A stretch of 64,000 nt of DNA from Circinella minor (Eukaryota; Mucoromycota; Mucoromycetes; Mucorales; Lichtheimiaceae): contig JAEPRB010000132.1 of NCBI GenBank assembly GCA_016758965.1, positions 1 to 64,000 on the forward strand, in the 5' to 3' direction. The translations under genes were made by a program, and so were the position numbers. Positions 24,453 to 34,626 of this stretch are shown here, piece by piece. Numbering within the stretch: position 1 is the first letter of the stretch; each line of letters starts with the position of its first letter. The notes beneath the pieces were generated by a model that was given only the letters and a program-made list of their open reading frames with translations, ran no database searches and was not told the DNA's origin.

Positions 24453-26293
24453 ATGGAACTTCATAACGAAGTAAAGTTCTTTTTTTTATTTTAATATAGA
24501 TAGAAAAACCCTAATCTATTTTTTTTAAAATTTTTATACATCTTTTAATTTTATAACTAATTTTATATAAATGGTGGTGGGGGGGGGAAATTAGACAACG
24601 GCGAGACGACTAAAGTCTAGAAGCGTCAAAGTAGCATGTGAAAATGAAACTATTAATACAATTCCATTGGATAAACAACATGGGAATACAGAAATAAAAG
24701 ATGGAAAGTCTTTACTAAATCAACAACAACAACAACAACAACGCGCTGCACTTGGAGATAAAAGTAATCATAATAAAGGGAAAACTGTATGTATATTATT
24801 CTTTTTTAAAAAAATTATTTAATTATCTTTATTTAATTATTAATAATAAATAATCAGGCACGATTACAACAAAAAAAAGATTTAAATACCCAACAACAAC
24901 AACAAAAATCAGAAGATGAATTTAATCAAATTCTTAAAGATAATGAAGCACACTTTAAAAAAGAAAAATATAAACCAACCGCTGTATTACCTATTATAGC
25001 ACCTAAAAGAATTTGGGATCGTTATGATATGTATTCTTCTATTCCACAACAACAACAACAACAACAACAAATGACAACAACAACAACAACACTCACAGCA
25101 TCATCATCTACATCATCTATTTTAGGTGAAGCAGAAGTACCAACAACTTCTTCTTTAACACTAAATAAAGCCAATAAACGAAAATTATCTTCTTATTTGG
25201 AACCAAAATATGATATGTCGGAAGCAACACGAGAAATGTATGAAGAAGCATTAGCTTATGATCAAAATTTAGAATTACGTTCAGAACAAGCAAGATTACA
25301 AGATCCTACATTTATACAAAATTGTGTACTTGATCCAATGCTTGTTGCTGAATATGAAGAAGAGATTTTTGAACATCTTCGTAAACAAGAGGTAAATATA
25401 TATATATATATATATATTATTATTATTATTCTATATATATTCTATATATACTAAACATTTATTTATATAGCTTGAAACATTAGCTGATCCAAATTATGTT
25501 TCTAACCATACCGAAATAACATGGAAAATGCGTGGTGTATTAGTAGATTGGGTGATTGAAATTCATTATCTATTCCAACTACTACCAGAAACTTTATTTC
25601 TGGCTGTAAATATTATTGATCGATTTCTTTCTAAACGTGTTGTTGCTCTTAGTAAATTACAATTAGTGGGTATTGCTGCTTTATTTATTGCTACCAAATT
25701 TGAAGAAGTGAGTTCTCCACGTATCAAGGATTTTATTTGGATGACCGATCGTTCATTAAAAGAAGAAGAATTAATGAAAGCCGAACGCTTTGTGGTACAA
25801 GTGCTTGATTTTAAACTTTGTTATGCAAATCCTCTTAACTTTTTACGACGTGCTTCAAAAACAGAAGATTATGATGTTCATAGTCGTATGTTGGCTAAAT
25901 ATTTCATGGAAATTTCATGTGTTGATCATCGTTTTATTTCTGTTCCACCTTCAAAAGTGGCCGCAGCTTCTTTATGGCTTTCAAGACGTATACTTACAAA
26001 AAAAGCATGGGTAAACTTAATATATATATATATATATATAATTATAATTATTATTATTATTATTATTATGAGTAGGATTGGAACTAACGAATTATATATA
26101 TGTAGAATGATAAAATAACCAAATTAGCAGGTTATAGAGCAGCAGAAATTCGACCTGTAGTTCATTTAATGTTGGATTATGTATCTAAACCAGTTGTACA
26201 TGATGCATTTTTCAGAAAGTGGGGATGTAAAAAGATGATGAGAGCCAGTGTGTTTGTACGTAAATGGGTTAATGAATATTATAAAAATAAGTA

Positions 26294-26294
<1 letters not shown>
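24453..26294 (+). CDS. G2/mitotic B-type cyclin, 490 aa, 5 exons
   Basis: Regulatory subunit of the mitotic Cdc28/Cdk1 kinase. Exons 24453-24470, 24595-24786, 24858-25391, 25471-26010 and 26106-26294 (1473 nt). The 18-nt first exon (MELHNE) is chosen because the next frame is closed by a TAG at the acceptor, and MELHNE joins in phase to TTARRLKSRS. A destruction box RAALGDKSN (RxxLxxxxN) lies at 56-64 after a short Gln run. The cyclin box starts at MRGVLVDWVIEIHYLF and continues through FLAVNIIDRFLSKR and FIATKFEEV. The C-terminal cyclin fold is present (DYDVHSRMLAKYF to the Lys-rich end). Poly-Gln tracts in the N-terminal half are typical of fungal cyclins. The first exon is the least certain part. 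Confidence 0.92.
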
Positions 26295-26326
<32 letters not shown>

Positions 26327-26599
26327 CCAACAAAACTAAAGAGATTACTTTGTTTCTTTTTTCTTTCTTTCTTTTAAATATACATATTATACATAATTTA
26401 TATTCCACTTCAATTTCCACATTAAATACTATTTTTTTTTCATGTATAAATTGTTCTTATTCATTTTGTTTATATTATCTAAATGTGTATGCTTTATATA
26501 TCTTGGGTTCTATTTATTTACAACATTGTAGTTAAATTGTTAAATACAAATGAAAGGGGGGGGGAAAGAAAGAGAAAATTAAGTGCTGGATCCATAAGG

Positions 26600-28590
26600 A
26601 ATTTGTATTTTATAAGTAACACATTGCCAATCCAGTGGGTGAGGACGGACCATTATTCAAATGCTTATACGTACGTTGATAACACGACAGTCTCAATTTT
26701 TGCAGCAGTTTCGGTGGCAACGGTCTTTAAGAATAGTAAAATGTGTTATGACACTAGGGAGAAGAAAGATTGGGTCCAAGTTCTTGAATAGTTTTAATTT
26801 TTGATACATTGGACCATTCGCTATATATTTTGGAGGAGGGTAAGTCCATGATGTAGGTGTATAAATTTTCTCCTTTTCCAACGGAATATCACACACTTTG
26901 GGTCTACTAATCAGTATGCTTCAGTGATGGATTTCATCTGCTTCTTCGCAAGTTTTTTGGTTGTTTATACGTACCGACTAGATAATATTAAACTTGAGTT
27001 ATACAAGTCTCAGTAGAGTATAAAATACTAACTGAATTTCTAATATAAATAGTGAATTTATTTTTCTCACTCTTTGTTTCCCCCCCCCGCCCCCCTTCAC
27101 TTCACTTTTTCATTTTTTTTTCACTTACATGTATCAATTCTGATCTAAAAGAAATCCCATTATAGACTTGGGTCTTGAAATCTATACTATTTAAACCCAA
27201 TAGGATTCAATATATGAATCATGTTCTCCTTAAGGTTTTTGAATTCGGCGATAAGGACAAACGCATTTTGGTAGAATTCAGAGAGGTTATACACCTGAAA
27301 AATCAGGTTTATATGCGTTGGTCTAGTATCATTTTTTGAAGTTGACCATGAACCTTTTTCATTTTCAGGCGTGAATCAGAAGCAAATACATAAGATAATA
27401 AAGGTGAGAGATAATAGTTCACGTAACTATGCTCCATTGTATCGTCATCAGGAGGACCGTTAAGTAAATACAGGGAGGATTTGTGTCAAGACTTCTTGTG
27501 CGGTATACATATCTAATGTATTTTTTTGAATTACATGCTGTGGTAAGTAGTTCTCGGCACATAATGACAGTGACGACGACCAGTAGTCAACAGGAGGACA
27601 TGCTTCGATCTCCAGGCACCTATCATAACAGGTGGGTCCGTTTGTAGAAGTATATGTGTTAAAAAATAAAGTCGGTTTGACAATGTTAATGAACTGCATC
27701 AAGGAAATACTTTTGTGATGGAAAGCGGAGAGTTTTTTTTTTTATCAAAGATATAAACATCATTCAATACGAGAATGCCTATATCTGATATTTGTGCTGG
27801 ATTAGCGCGCTTGATTATTTTTGACGGTGTATTTTTTAATGAGAAGCATCCATCGGATATACAGGTGTGACCCATGATCCATTTTGACTCCTCTCCGTAG
27901 GCGTCAGCACGAGTCGAGGCTATCATCTGATTCTGCGTAAGTGAATATATATTCACAAGTTCGATTTGGATGGTGGTCGACTGTTAAATCTGATGGTATC
28001 TTTTCTTGGGAATTTTTTTTTCTTGATACGTCTATACTCTCCAGAACTTCAGCAATATTATCAATCTGAAACGGGTTCTCTTCTTCATCTGCTTCTTCGT
28101 CTGCTTCTTCATCGTCCCGTTCATCATTAACACGTGTCAACACTGGCATACGGTTGGGAACTGTTTCCATGGTGTTGGAGTCCTCGTTGTAGTATGTAGT
28201 TGAGCCACAATTGATAACGCTAAAGTCATTTGCCGTGATGTTGAATATGGATTTATTTGATTCTTTTTTACCTGTTCCCTGTAATGATGATAAACGACGA
28301 ACTTCTTTTTTTTTTTTACATATTCGGGCACTCATCACTTTAAATTCGCGATGTTGTTCATTGCGGAGAAATATGCATTTTTTTTTTTTTTTTTTTTTTT
28401 TACTTTTGAACTGCTTCGTGATCTCTGCTTATTTTTATTTGTAGCGGCCTGAAAGTGTTTAAAAGACCATTGGCTGACAGGATATTCGATGATGTATACA
28501 AGAGATGGCTCAATGGTGTGATTTTTTTCTTTTCAATTTGAATGTAAAACATTCCTATGTTGAAAAAAACAAAAAACAAAAGGGGGCAAG
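26600..28590 (-). pseudogene. Large decayed gene, family not recognised
   Basis: Several minus-strand frames join end to end as one protein-like path: LLNTFRPLQIKISRDHE near 28450, LRNEQHREFKVMSARICKKK near 28330, an acidic DDEEADEEADEEE stretch near 28090, TVDHHPNRTCEYIFTY at 27960, MIASTRADAYGEESKWIMG near 27910, then CLEIEACPPVDYW near 27610, LLSYVFASDSRLKMKK near 27370, VYNLSEFYQNAFVLIAEFKN near 27260 and YTPTSWTYPPPKYIANGPM near 26840. The frame changes repeatedly with no splice sites at the breaks, so I read it as a broken gene and not a multi-exon one. Function unknown; it may be a member of a multicopy family. Confidence 0.45.
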
Positions 28591-28924
28591 ACACCGACGT
28601 GTTGTGCCAGTAAACCTGCCGAATGGAAGAGCTGGATCTTGATTATGTATTCACTTTTTTAAGTTTCAAGATAATATAAAAGTAATTAGTTCATTGTGTA
28701 TTATATGTACTTTGTTAAAGTTATCTATAATATTTAACTAATTCGATAATTACAGACAATTAAATTCATACCTAGTTGACTTTTGTAAGAAATAGGGGGG
28801 AACTCGTTTGATCAATCCCCTGAAAACCAAAACGTTTTTTTGGGTACGTATTCTTTGAATGCCGGATGAACATGAGATATGACCTCATACTTGTTGGTGT
28901 TCAAGAACCGCAGCAATTTAAAAA

Positions 28925-29009
28925 AAAAGTCGTGCCATCTTGCAGTCGTGTCATCTTCCATGACTGACGGTGCTGTCTTTGGTCGTGCCATTGATCTTGC
29001 CTTACTATC
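28925..29009 (+). mobile_element. Solo end of the Mutator-like MITE family
   Basis: This stretch matches the inner-strand reading of the right end of the element at 32249-32930: AAAAGTCGTGCC, then a second GTCGTG(T/C)CAT, a CATGACTG block, GGTCGTGCCATTGATC and CCTTACTA in the same order. No opposite end was found within the next kilobase, so it is a truncated or rearranged copy. Confidence 0.55.
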
Positions 29010-29819
29010 ATATGTTGCAAATATTGCCCTCATTTTAACTTGACCACTTCACCTCGCTTCAAGTTTAAGTTTCGATGGAAAAAGAGTTGAGTATATAACC
29101 GAAAAAGGACGTGTCAATAGAATGTGTTTTTTTTTTTCATTAAGTTATAAAGAAAAAAAAATTCTGGAAAAGAAATGTTTTTTATATTCATCACTGACTT
29201 TAAAAAAAAGGGGCAAATTTAGGATTATACCTTTTTGCATAAATAACATTTATCACGAAACTATTTCTACGATCTCGTAATAATGTACTATATATCAAAA
29301 TTTACAATTTTTCGTAAAAAAAAAAAAAATAAGCATTTCAAATCCTTCCATCTCCATAAGCTACTTTCTTGTATTTTTTTTTTTTTCACTTTTAGATTTT
29401 TTTAAAACTATTGTGTTCTCAGACTCGAACTATTGGGAGAGGGGGGGGACAGAAAGGTGGGTTTGATAAATTACAAAGTTTCATTCATGTTTTTGTGGAT
29501 GAATTGATTTTGTAAGCAAAAAATAATTTTAAAGAGATTTAGTACTATATCACACAAACAGTATTAACCTGTGAATCATTATCAATGAGGTTCAAAAAGA
29601 TGTGAGTTTTGTTATTCCTCTTGATGGTCTGGTTCGGAGCTTTGAGGCCAGTCTTTTTGTAGTTTTTCCATTACTATCGTTGAGCAGTTCGTTTCTTCAT
29701 AATAGCTATCATTCCCTCCCAAGACCCATAGTAACATATCTTTGTCTCATAGGTAATTCGATCATACCAAATGCTATCGTTCACTGCATTAGCTCTCTTT
29801 AAGGTTACTTTCACTGGTT
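29010..29819. other. No supported gene
   Basis: AT-rich with weak coding-like traces (for example a minus-strand WEGMIAIMKKRTAQR segment near 29700) that are too short and broken to call. Confidence 0.4.
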
Positions 29820-30100
29820 ATTTACAACAAATTAAAGTGTGTATTAATATACAGACCATGGTTAGCAGTAGTTGAATAAAATGAGTAAAAATGAATATCG
29901 TATCAACAACATAATTATATATTCCAATAGTAATGAACAAGTACATGACAAAGTTGAAAAGAAGTACGCACGTACGTAGATGAGGAAGAATGAAAAAAAA
30001 AAGTATCCGTGTCTGAAGTTGGCAAAAAAAAAAAAAAAGAGATACTGTTATCAACAAGATGTTGAGAAGCTTTCTTTTGACACGACAAGAATGATCTTTA
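29820..30100 (+). repeat. Dispersed repeat, copy 1 (segments A and B)
   Basis: Segment A (about 29820-29908) and segment B (about 29909-30100) recur inside the pogo-like element at 31150-31413. There, A is in the same orientation and B is inverted. A 27-base stretch of B, around TCAACTTTGTCATGTACTTG, is identical between copies on opposite strands. No inverted repeats of the pogo element flank this copy. Confidence 0.7.
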
Positions 30101-30885
30101 TGACTCGGCTTTCTTGCATGAGGAAACCTAGTAATCCATTATTCCTTCCTCCTGGGACTTCCTTAGTACGTTACAATGATCACGCCATTTGCGATATCTA
30201 TATATTTAACCCAAAAATATAATTAATTAAATAAAATTCTTCGTTCTTGAGATAATCAATTGCATATCTTTCGTAATTATTGATATGATAAGCCAAATCA
30301 TGATAAGATTTACCCTGTTGCCAGAAAAACACACTGTTTTGTAAAGTAATAAAAAGAATCGGATTTCATCTTGAACAAGGCATATCGACGGCAATGGTGA
30401 CTCTGTGGAAGAAGTAGTTCCTATAAGTAGCAAAAAGTCAGTACAGTGATAAGATTGTACATCTTTGTACATTGATCTTGGCACCCGTTCATCTTGTTTA
30501 TCTCATTATAAAATCATTACCTTCTGTTAACACAACAATTATACAGTAACATAAGAATAACTTGGAATTCCCTTCATCCGGAACCAGAAAATACGGACCT
30601 TTCTTCTTTTACGTACAAAGAAAAGAATAACGCATGTCGTGTTTTTGTTTCTCTTTATTTCTCCATCATAATTACCAATCTTTATAATACTTACCTTACT
30701 ACAATTGTTTCCTCTATCATATCATATCAGTCATTCTTGCGCATAGATATAAAGAATTGTTTTCCACGCGTTATGAATGAAAAAAGAAAATACTAAAATG
30801 AATGTACAGTTAAAAGTACGACTGGATTTTTCTGCAATATTGCCAACCAGTGTAAGCCCAAAAAAAAAATAGTACTTGTCCATTA
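30101..30885. other. No supported gene
   Basis: An 85-codon minus-strand frame near 30227-30484 has no recognisable motif. Otherwise AT-rich. Confidence 0.4.
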
Positions 30886-31709
30886 CAGTGAGTATTCGCT
30901 AAACCGGTACTCAATATATGTGAGGATTTGTACCGGTTTGGCGAATTACCGATTTAGCGAATTGAAACGCAGCTGGTACTAATATGTAGAATATACTGGA
31001 AAAGTAACTATAATTAAATTAAACTGTACAGATAAGATAAAAAAAAATGATAGTTCATATAATCTAGCTTTGCTACTATAAGCTAATCTTTTAGTGATAA
31101 AAATGACAATAGTGTAATCATCAAATAGTGATAATGAATCAGAGATTGGATTTACAACAAAGTGTGTTTAATATCATGGACCATGGTTAGTAGTTGAATA
31201 AACGAGTAAAATTGAATTGTATCAACAAATCATTCTTGTCGTCAAAAAAAAAAAAAAGCTTCTGAGCATATTGTTGATAACAGTGTCTCTTTTTTGCCAA
31301 CTTCACATGGATGACTTTTTCTTTTTCCTCATTTGTGTACGTACGTATTTATTTTCAACTTTGTCATGTACTTGTTCACCACCATTGAATATGTAATTAT
31401 GTTGTGTGTTTTAATTGCTACGGAAACAAAGTAGCCAAGTGAAAACAAAGGAAAGAGCTGAGATGACGTTAAAAAAAGGCTGCATTACTGATTTTATAAT
31501 AAAAAGACTAGTATTATATTATATAAAATAAAATAATACTATAAATAAAATAATACTATTATAAACCCGGTAAATATTTGGGAAAGCTCACCGGATACCG
31601 GTTTAACGAATCACCGGTATTTCACTAAGTATATAAAAAATATTTGAGAGATACTACCGGTTTAGCGAAATACCGGTTTAACGAGTACCGGTTTAGCGAA
31701 TACTCACTG
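30886..31709. mobile_element. Pogo-like (Tc1/mariner) MITE, 824 bp, perfect 27-bp inverted repeats
   Basis: The first 27 bases, beginning CAGTGAGTATTCGCTAAACC, are the exact reverse complement of the last 27 bases. The element is flanked by TA on both sides (30884-30885 and 31710-31711), the target duplication of Tc1/mariner/pogo transposons. Several copies of CCGGTTTAGCGAA or close variants lie just inside each end, in both orientations; these are likely transposase-binding subterminal repeats. There is no transposase frame, so the element would be non-autonomous. Inside it, 31150-31413 matches the repeat at 29820-30100 with an internal inversion. A decayed relative ends at 38434. Confidence 0.88.
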
Positions 31710-31912
31710 TATAAAGACTTGATTTTGATAAAGCTTTAAAAAAAAAGTCTTTCATAAAAGTTCTTGTTCAGATTTTAAAATTTCACCTCTCAATATACGT
31801 GCTTTATCACACTAAAAGTATGAAGCCAGCAAAAAACCTGAAAGTCTACTGATAATTATTCCGCATACAAATAAGTTTTGGCACACAATTCTGAGTGAAT
31901 GGGGGGGTGGAA

Positions 31913-32044
31913 TTAAACAACTTTGGTAAAACTATACACAGGATAGCCAGCATGAGGGAAGACCATTGCATTAACTAAACAATAAAACAACTGTTTCTTA
32001 AACACTTGCTCCATTGAAAGCCGTGCACATTCATTGTCTTTTGT
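31913..32044 (-). CDS. Terminal-exon fragment, family not recognised
   Basis: A 44-codon minus-strand frame follows a good acceptor (GTTATAG at about 32045-32051) and ends with TAA. It reads TKDNECARLSMEQVFKKQLF, then YCLVNAMVFPHAGYPVY and a short tail. Composition is clearly protein-like. No upstream exon was found, and mobile elements lie on either side, so this may be the stranded 3' exon of a disrupted gene. Confidence 0.3.
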   Translation of the reverse strand, partial: TKDNECARLSMEQVFKKQLFYCLVNAMVFPHAGYPVYSFTKVV

Positions 32045-32156
32045 CTATAACAAAATAAAAAACAAAACAAAAAAGTTAGTTCAAAAACAAAAGTGATACA
32101 AATAAAAGAATAAGAAGTATAGTTAAAAATAATAACTATAGTACAAAAAATATAAC

Positions 32157-32220
32157 AAAAAAAACACAATGTAAAAGTAAAATTAGGTCATGACTTTTAA
32201 GGTACATGACGATAAATAAA
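32157..32220. repeat. Dispersed repeat shared with 38011-38085 (inverted)
   Basis: The reverse complement contains GTCATGTACCTTAAAA, then TTTTACTTTTACATT, matching 38023-38067 with few differences and small gaps. The copy ends close to the left edge of the Mutator-like MITE. Confidence 0.5.
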
Positions 32221-32248
32221 AGGAATAGTCTATACACTATTTACCAGT

Positions 32249-32930
32249 GAGAGCAACCAAAAGTCGTGCCACCCTGCGGTCGTGCCATCCCCCCATAATT
32301 TGACTCCGCTGTCTTCGGTCACGCCTTACTATCCTACCCATTGACACTTGATGTTATGATATATGAGCTTTATAATAATAAGATCACACCTGTGTATAGA
32401 TGATAGATTATTCTTATTTATCAGGTAATACGTAATGAATATCTTTTACTCAAACCCTCTTTACCAATGTAAGTATTACTTTTGGCTAATGAAAGTACAT
32501 GACACGTATGTTAACTTATACATTATTACAATTCCAAATATGATTTTTGGGAAATAGTTTATCTTATAGATACAAATTTGGTCTTCTTTATCTTTTTTTA
32601 TGGTTTTTTACTACTAACATTTATATTATTTTTAAATTTTTCCTTTAGTAAAAAAATTTAATCAACTTTCGCATTATTTATCATTTTATTTCACCCCTGT
32701 TATAATTTCGTACTCTATTTATATAATATAAATGTACACTACTGAACCAAAAAGAAAAGTATTTAAAACGAAACAAAAGCACCGGCTTTTTTAACGTCAT
32801 TATGCAACTTTCACGGCAGGGCAGGGTAGTAAGGAAGGATCAATGGCACGACCAAGTACAGCGGAATAAAATAAACGCAGTCATGGGGGGATGGCACGAC
32901 CGCAGGATGGCACGACTTTTAGTACCTGCC
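32249..32930. mobile_element. Mutator-like (MULE) MITE, 682 bp, 9-bp target duplication
   Basis: TTTACCAGT occurs at 32240-32248 and again at 32931-32939, directly flanking the element. Its ends start GAGAGCAACC and GGCAGGTACT and then share AAAAGTCGTGCC(A)CCTGCGG-type sequence in inverted orientation without gaps. Similarity extends roughly 90-100 bp inward with indels (GGTCGTGCCATCCCCCCAT, CCGCTGT, GGTC(G/A)(T/C)GCC, CCTTACTA(C/T)CCT). A 9-bp duplication, long inverted repeats and a terminal G are the hallmarks of Mutator-type elements. The interior is AT-rich with no transposase, so it is non-autonomous. A solo end lies at 28925-29009. Confidence 0.85.
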
Positions 32931-32939
32931 TTTACCAGT

Positions 32940-34279
32940 TAGTTACAAGAAAGCACAATGCTGATATTTTTCGTTCGTGTGTGATCAATCACCGAACCGC
33001 AGCAAAGACAACCCCCTTTTTAATTTTGCGAATCGGAATTTCAAGAAAATGTTTTCATTGTCTTGGTAAAAATTGGATCATGTGATGAATTGTTCTAAAT
33101 TTGGACAAGTGTCTTTTTAAAAATTCTAGACCTTTTTTTTTTTAATATGTAACCAAGTAAAGAAAAAAAAACCGTTGTTTGTTAACAAAGTAAATAAAAC
33201 GGTTGTTAAGAGTCATTGTCATGGCGATGGAATGTCACAGCCTAATTCTTCTTTGACATGGACTGTTTCAAGAGATCTGAATAGTATTTTTTTTTCTTGA
33301 ACACACATAAAAATTCTTTTCTGTTTTATGCCCCCTCCCGTGAACTTTTTTTTTTTAATTCTCACTTGATATCGTTGCTATCAATGGTAAGAAGGGCCGT
33401 ATTTTAGTATTAGTATTGTTAAGTATATATATGAAGAAAAAAGGAAAGGACCATGATTATAAAAAACAAAAGCTGAAATACTTTCAAGTAGTGCATCTTA
33501 ATAATGGCTTTTCGTTTTCAACAACAGCAGAAAATATGAAAGACTAAAATAAAAATTACCAATTCGTTTGTCTTTTATTTATTTTTTGATGTATGTCCTT
33601 TATCGTGTACATGTTAAACACGTATACGAATTATTTGTTACGTACTAAAAGACAATTATCTGTCTTATATTACCATGATACCGGATCCAAATAAAGTATA
33701 GAATAAATTGATTATAATTGTGGCCACCAGTATATATAATTGAGTCTGTTCACCATAATAGAAATAAATACATGAGAGAAAGAAAGAAGAAAAAAGTATA
33801 AAGGAATTCATCTCGCTGTTTGTTCATCTCTTTCAAGCAGAACGTGAATTTTTTTTACGTATGTCCAATTCAAATATTACAGTACACTGTAGTTACTCTT
33901 TTGCATATATTATTGCTATGGTAATCATTGATTCAATTTTCCATTTTAATCACATCAGTTTTACATTATTTTATATTATTTATTATACAGAGATGACAAT
34001 ACATTTTGGAAGCAATAAAAAAAAGACAATTTATTTATAATAACACACATCATAATAAAATATTAATCATAATAAAGATTGCAATGCTCTTGGCCGCAAC
34101 TTTTTTTTTCTTAAAAAAAAGCTGCGTTGACAGGTCCTACCACGTGGAGGTGGCATTGCGTCAGGACCCTCCTCCCCAGTGCCTAACCTGGATCATCGAC
34201 CTCGTTACTATCCGAAGATAGTAAAGAGTTAATTTATGACAGATCGGATGATGTGCCAAAGGCCCTTGTCGTCGTCATC
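32940..34279. other. Gene-poor stretch with a GC-rich islet
   Basis: No supported gene. About 34118-34215 is markedly GC-rich against its surroundings (GGTCCTACCACGTGGAGGTG, CCTCCTCCCC) and abuts the TTCG minisatellite. It could be a fragment of a foreign or mobile sequence. I found no tRNA fold or protein match in it. Confidence 0.4.
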
Positions 34280-34464
34280 GTTCGTTCGTTCGTTCGTTCG
34301 TTCGTGTGTCGTTCGTGTGTCGTTCGTGTGTTCGTTCGTGTGTTCGTTCGTGTGTCGTTCGTGTATTCGTTCGAGTATTCGTTCGTGTGGTCGTTCGTGT
34401 GTTCGTTCGTGTGGTCGTTCGTGTATTCGTTCGAGTGTTCGTTCGTGTGTTCGTTCGTTCGTTG
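34280..34464. repeat. TTCG/GTTCGTGT minisatellite
   Basis: About 185 bp of interleaved GTTC, GTTCGTGT, GTCGTTCGTGT and GTTCGAGT units. All reading frames stay open, which gives Arg/Ser/Val/Cys-rich or Thr/Asn/Glu-rich artefact proteins on both strands. The higher-order alternation of the GTGT and GAGT variants shows that longer units were duplicated. Confidence 0.9.
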
Positions 34465-34540
34465 CTGGGTAAATTTAAAAAAAAGAAGTGTAAGAATATA
34501 GTTGATCAAAAGAAAAAGGTATAAAAGAAATAGATAGCAT

Positions 34541-34626
34541 AAAAAAAAGAGTACAATAAAAAAAAGAGCACAATAAAAAAAAAGAGTACAATAAAAAAAT
34601 AGGTAGAATAAAAAAAAGGGTACAAG
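34541..34626. repeat. Short tandem repeat, about 18-bp unit
   Basis: Four to five copies of a unit like AGAGTACAATAAAAAAAA with single-base variants (GCAC, GGTAGA, GGTAC). Non-coding. Confidence 0.75.

Noticed and set aside
34118..34215. Possible tRNA in the GC-rich islet
   Set aside because: No cloverleaf with an acceptor stem and GGTTCRA-type T-loop could be drawn.
34234..34524. Four overlapping open frames on both strands
   Set aside because: All come from the TTCG minisatellite, which has no stop in any frame. They are repeat artefacts.
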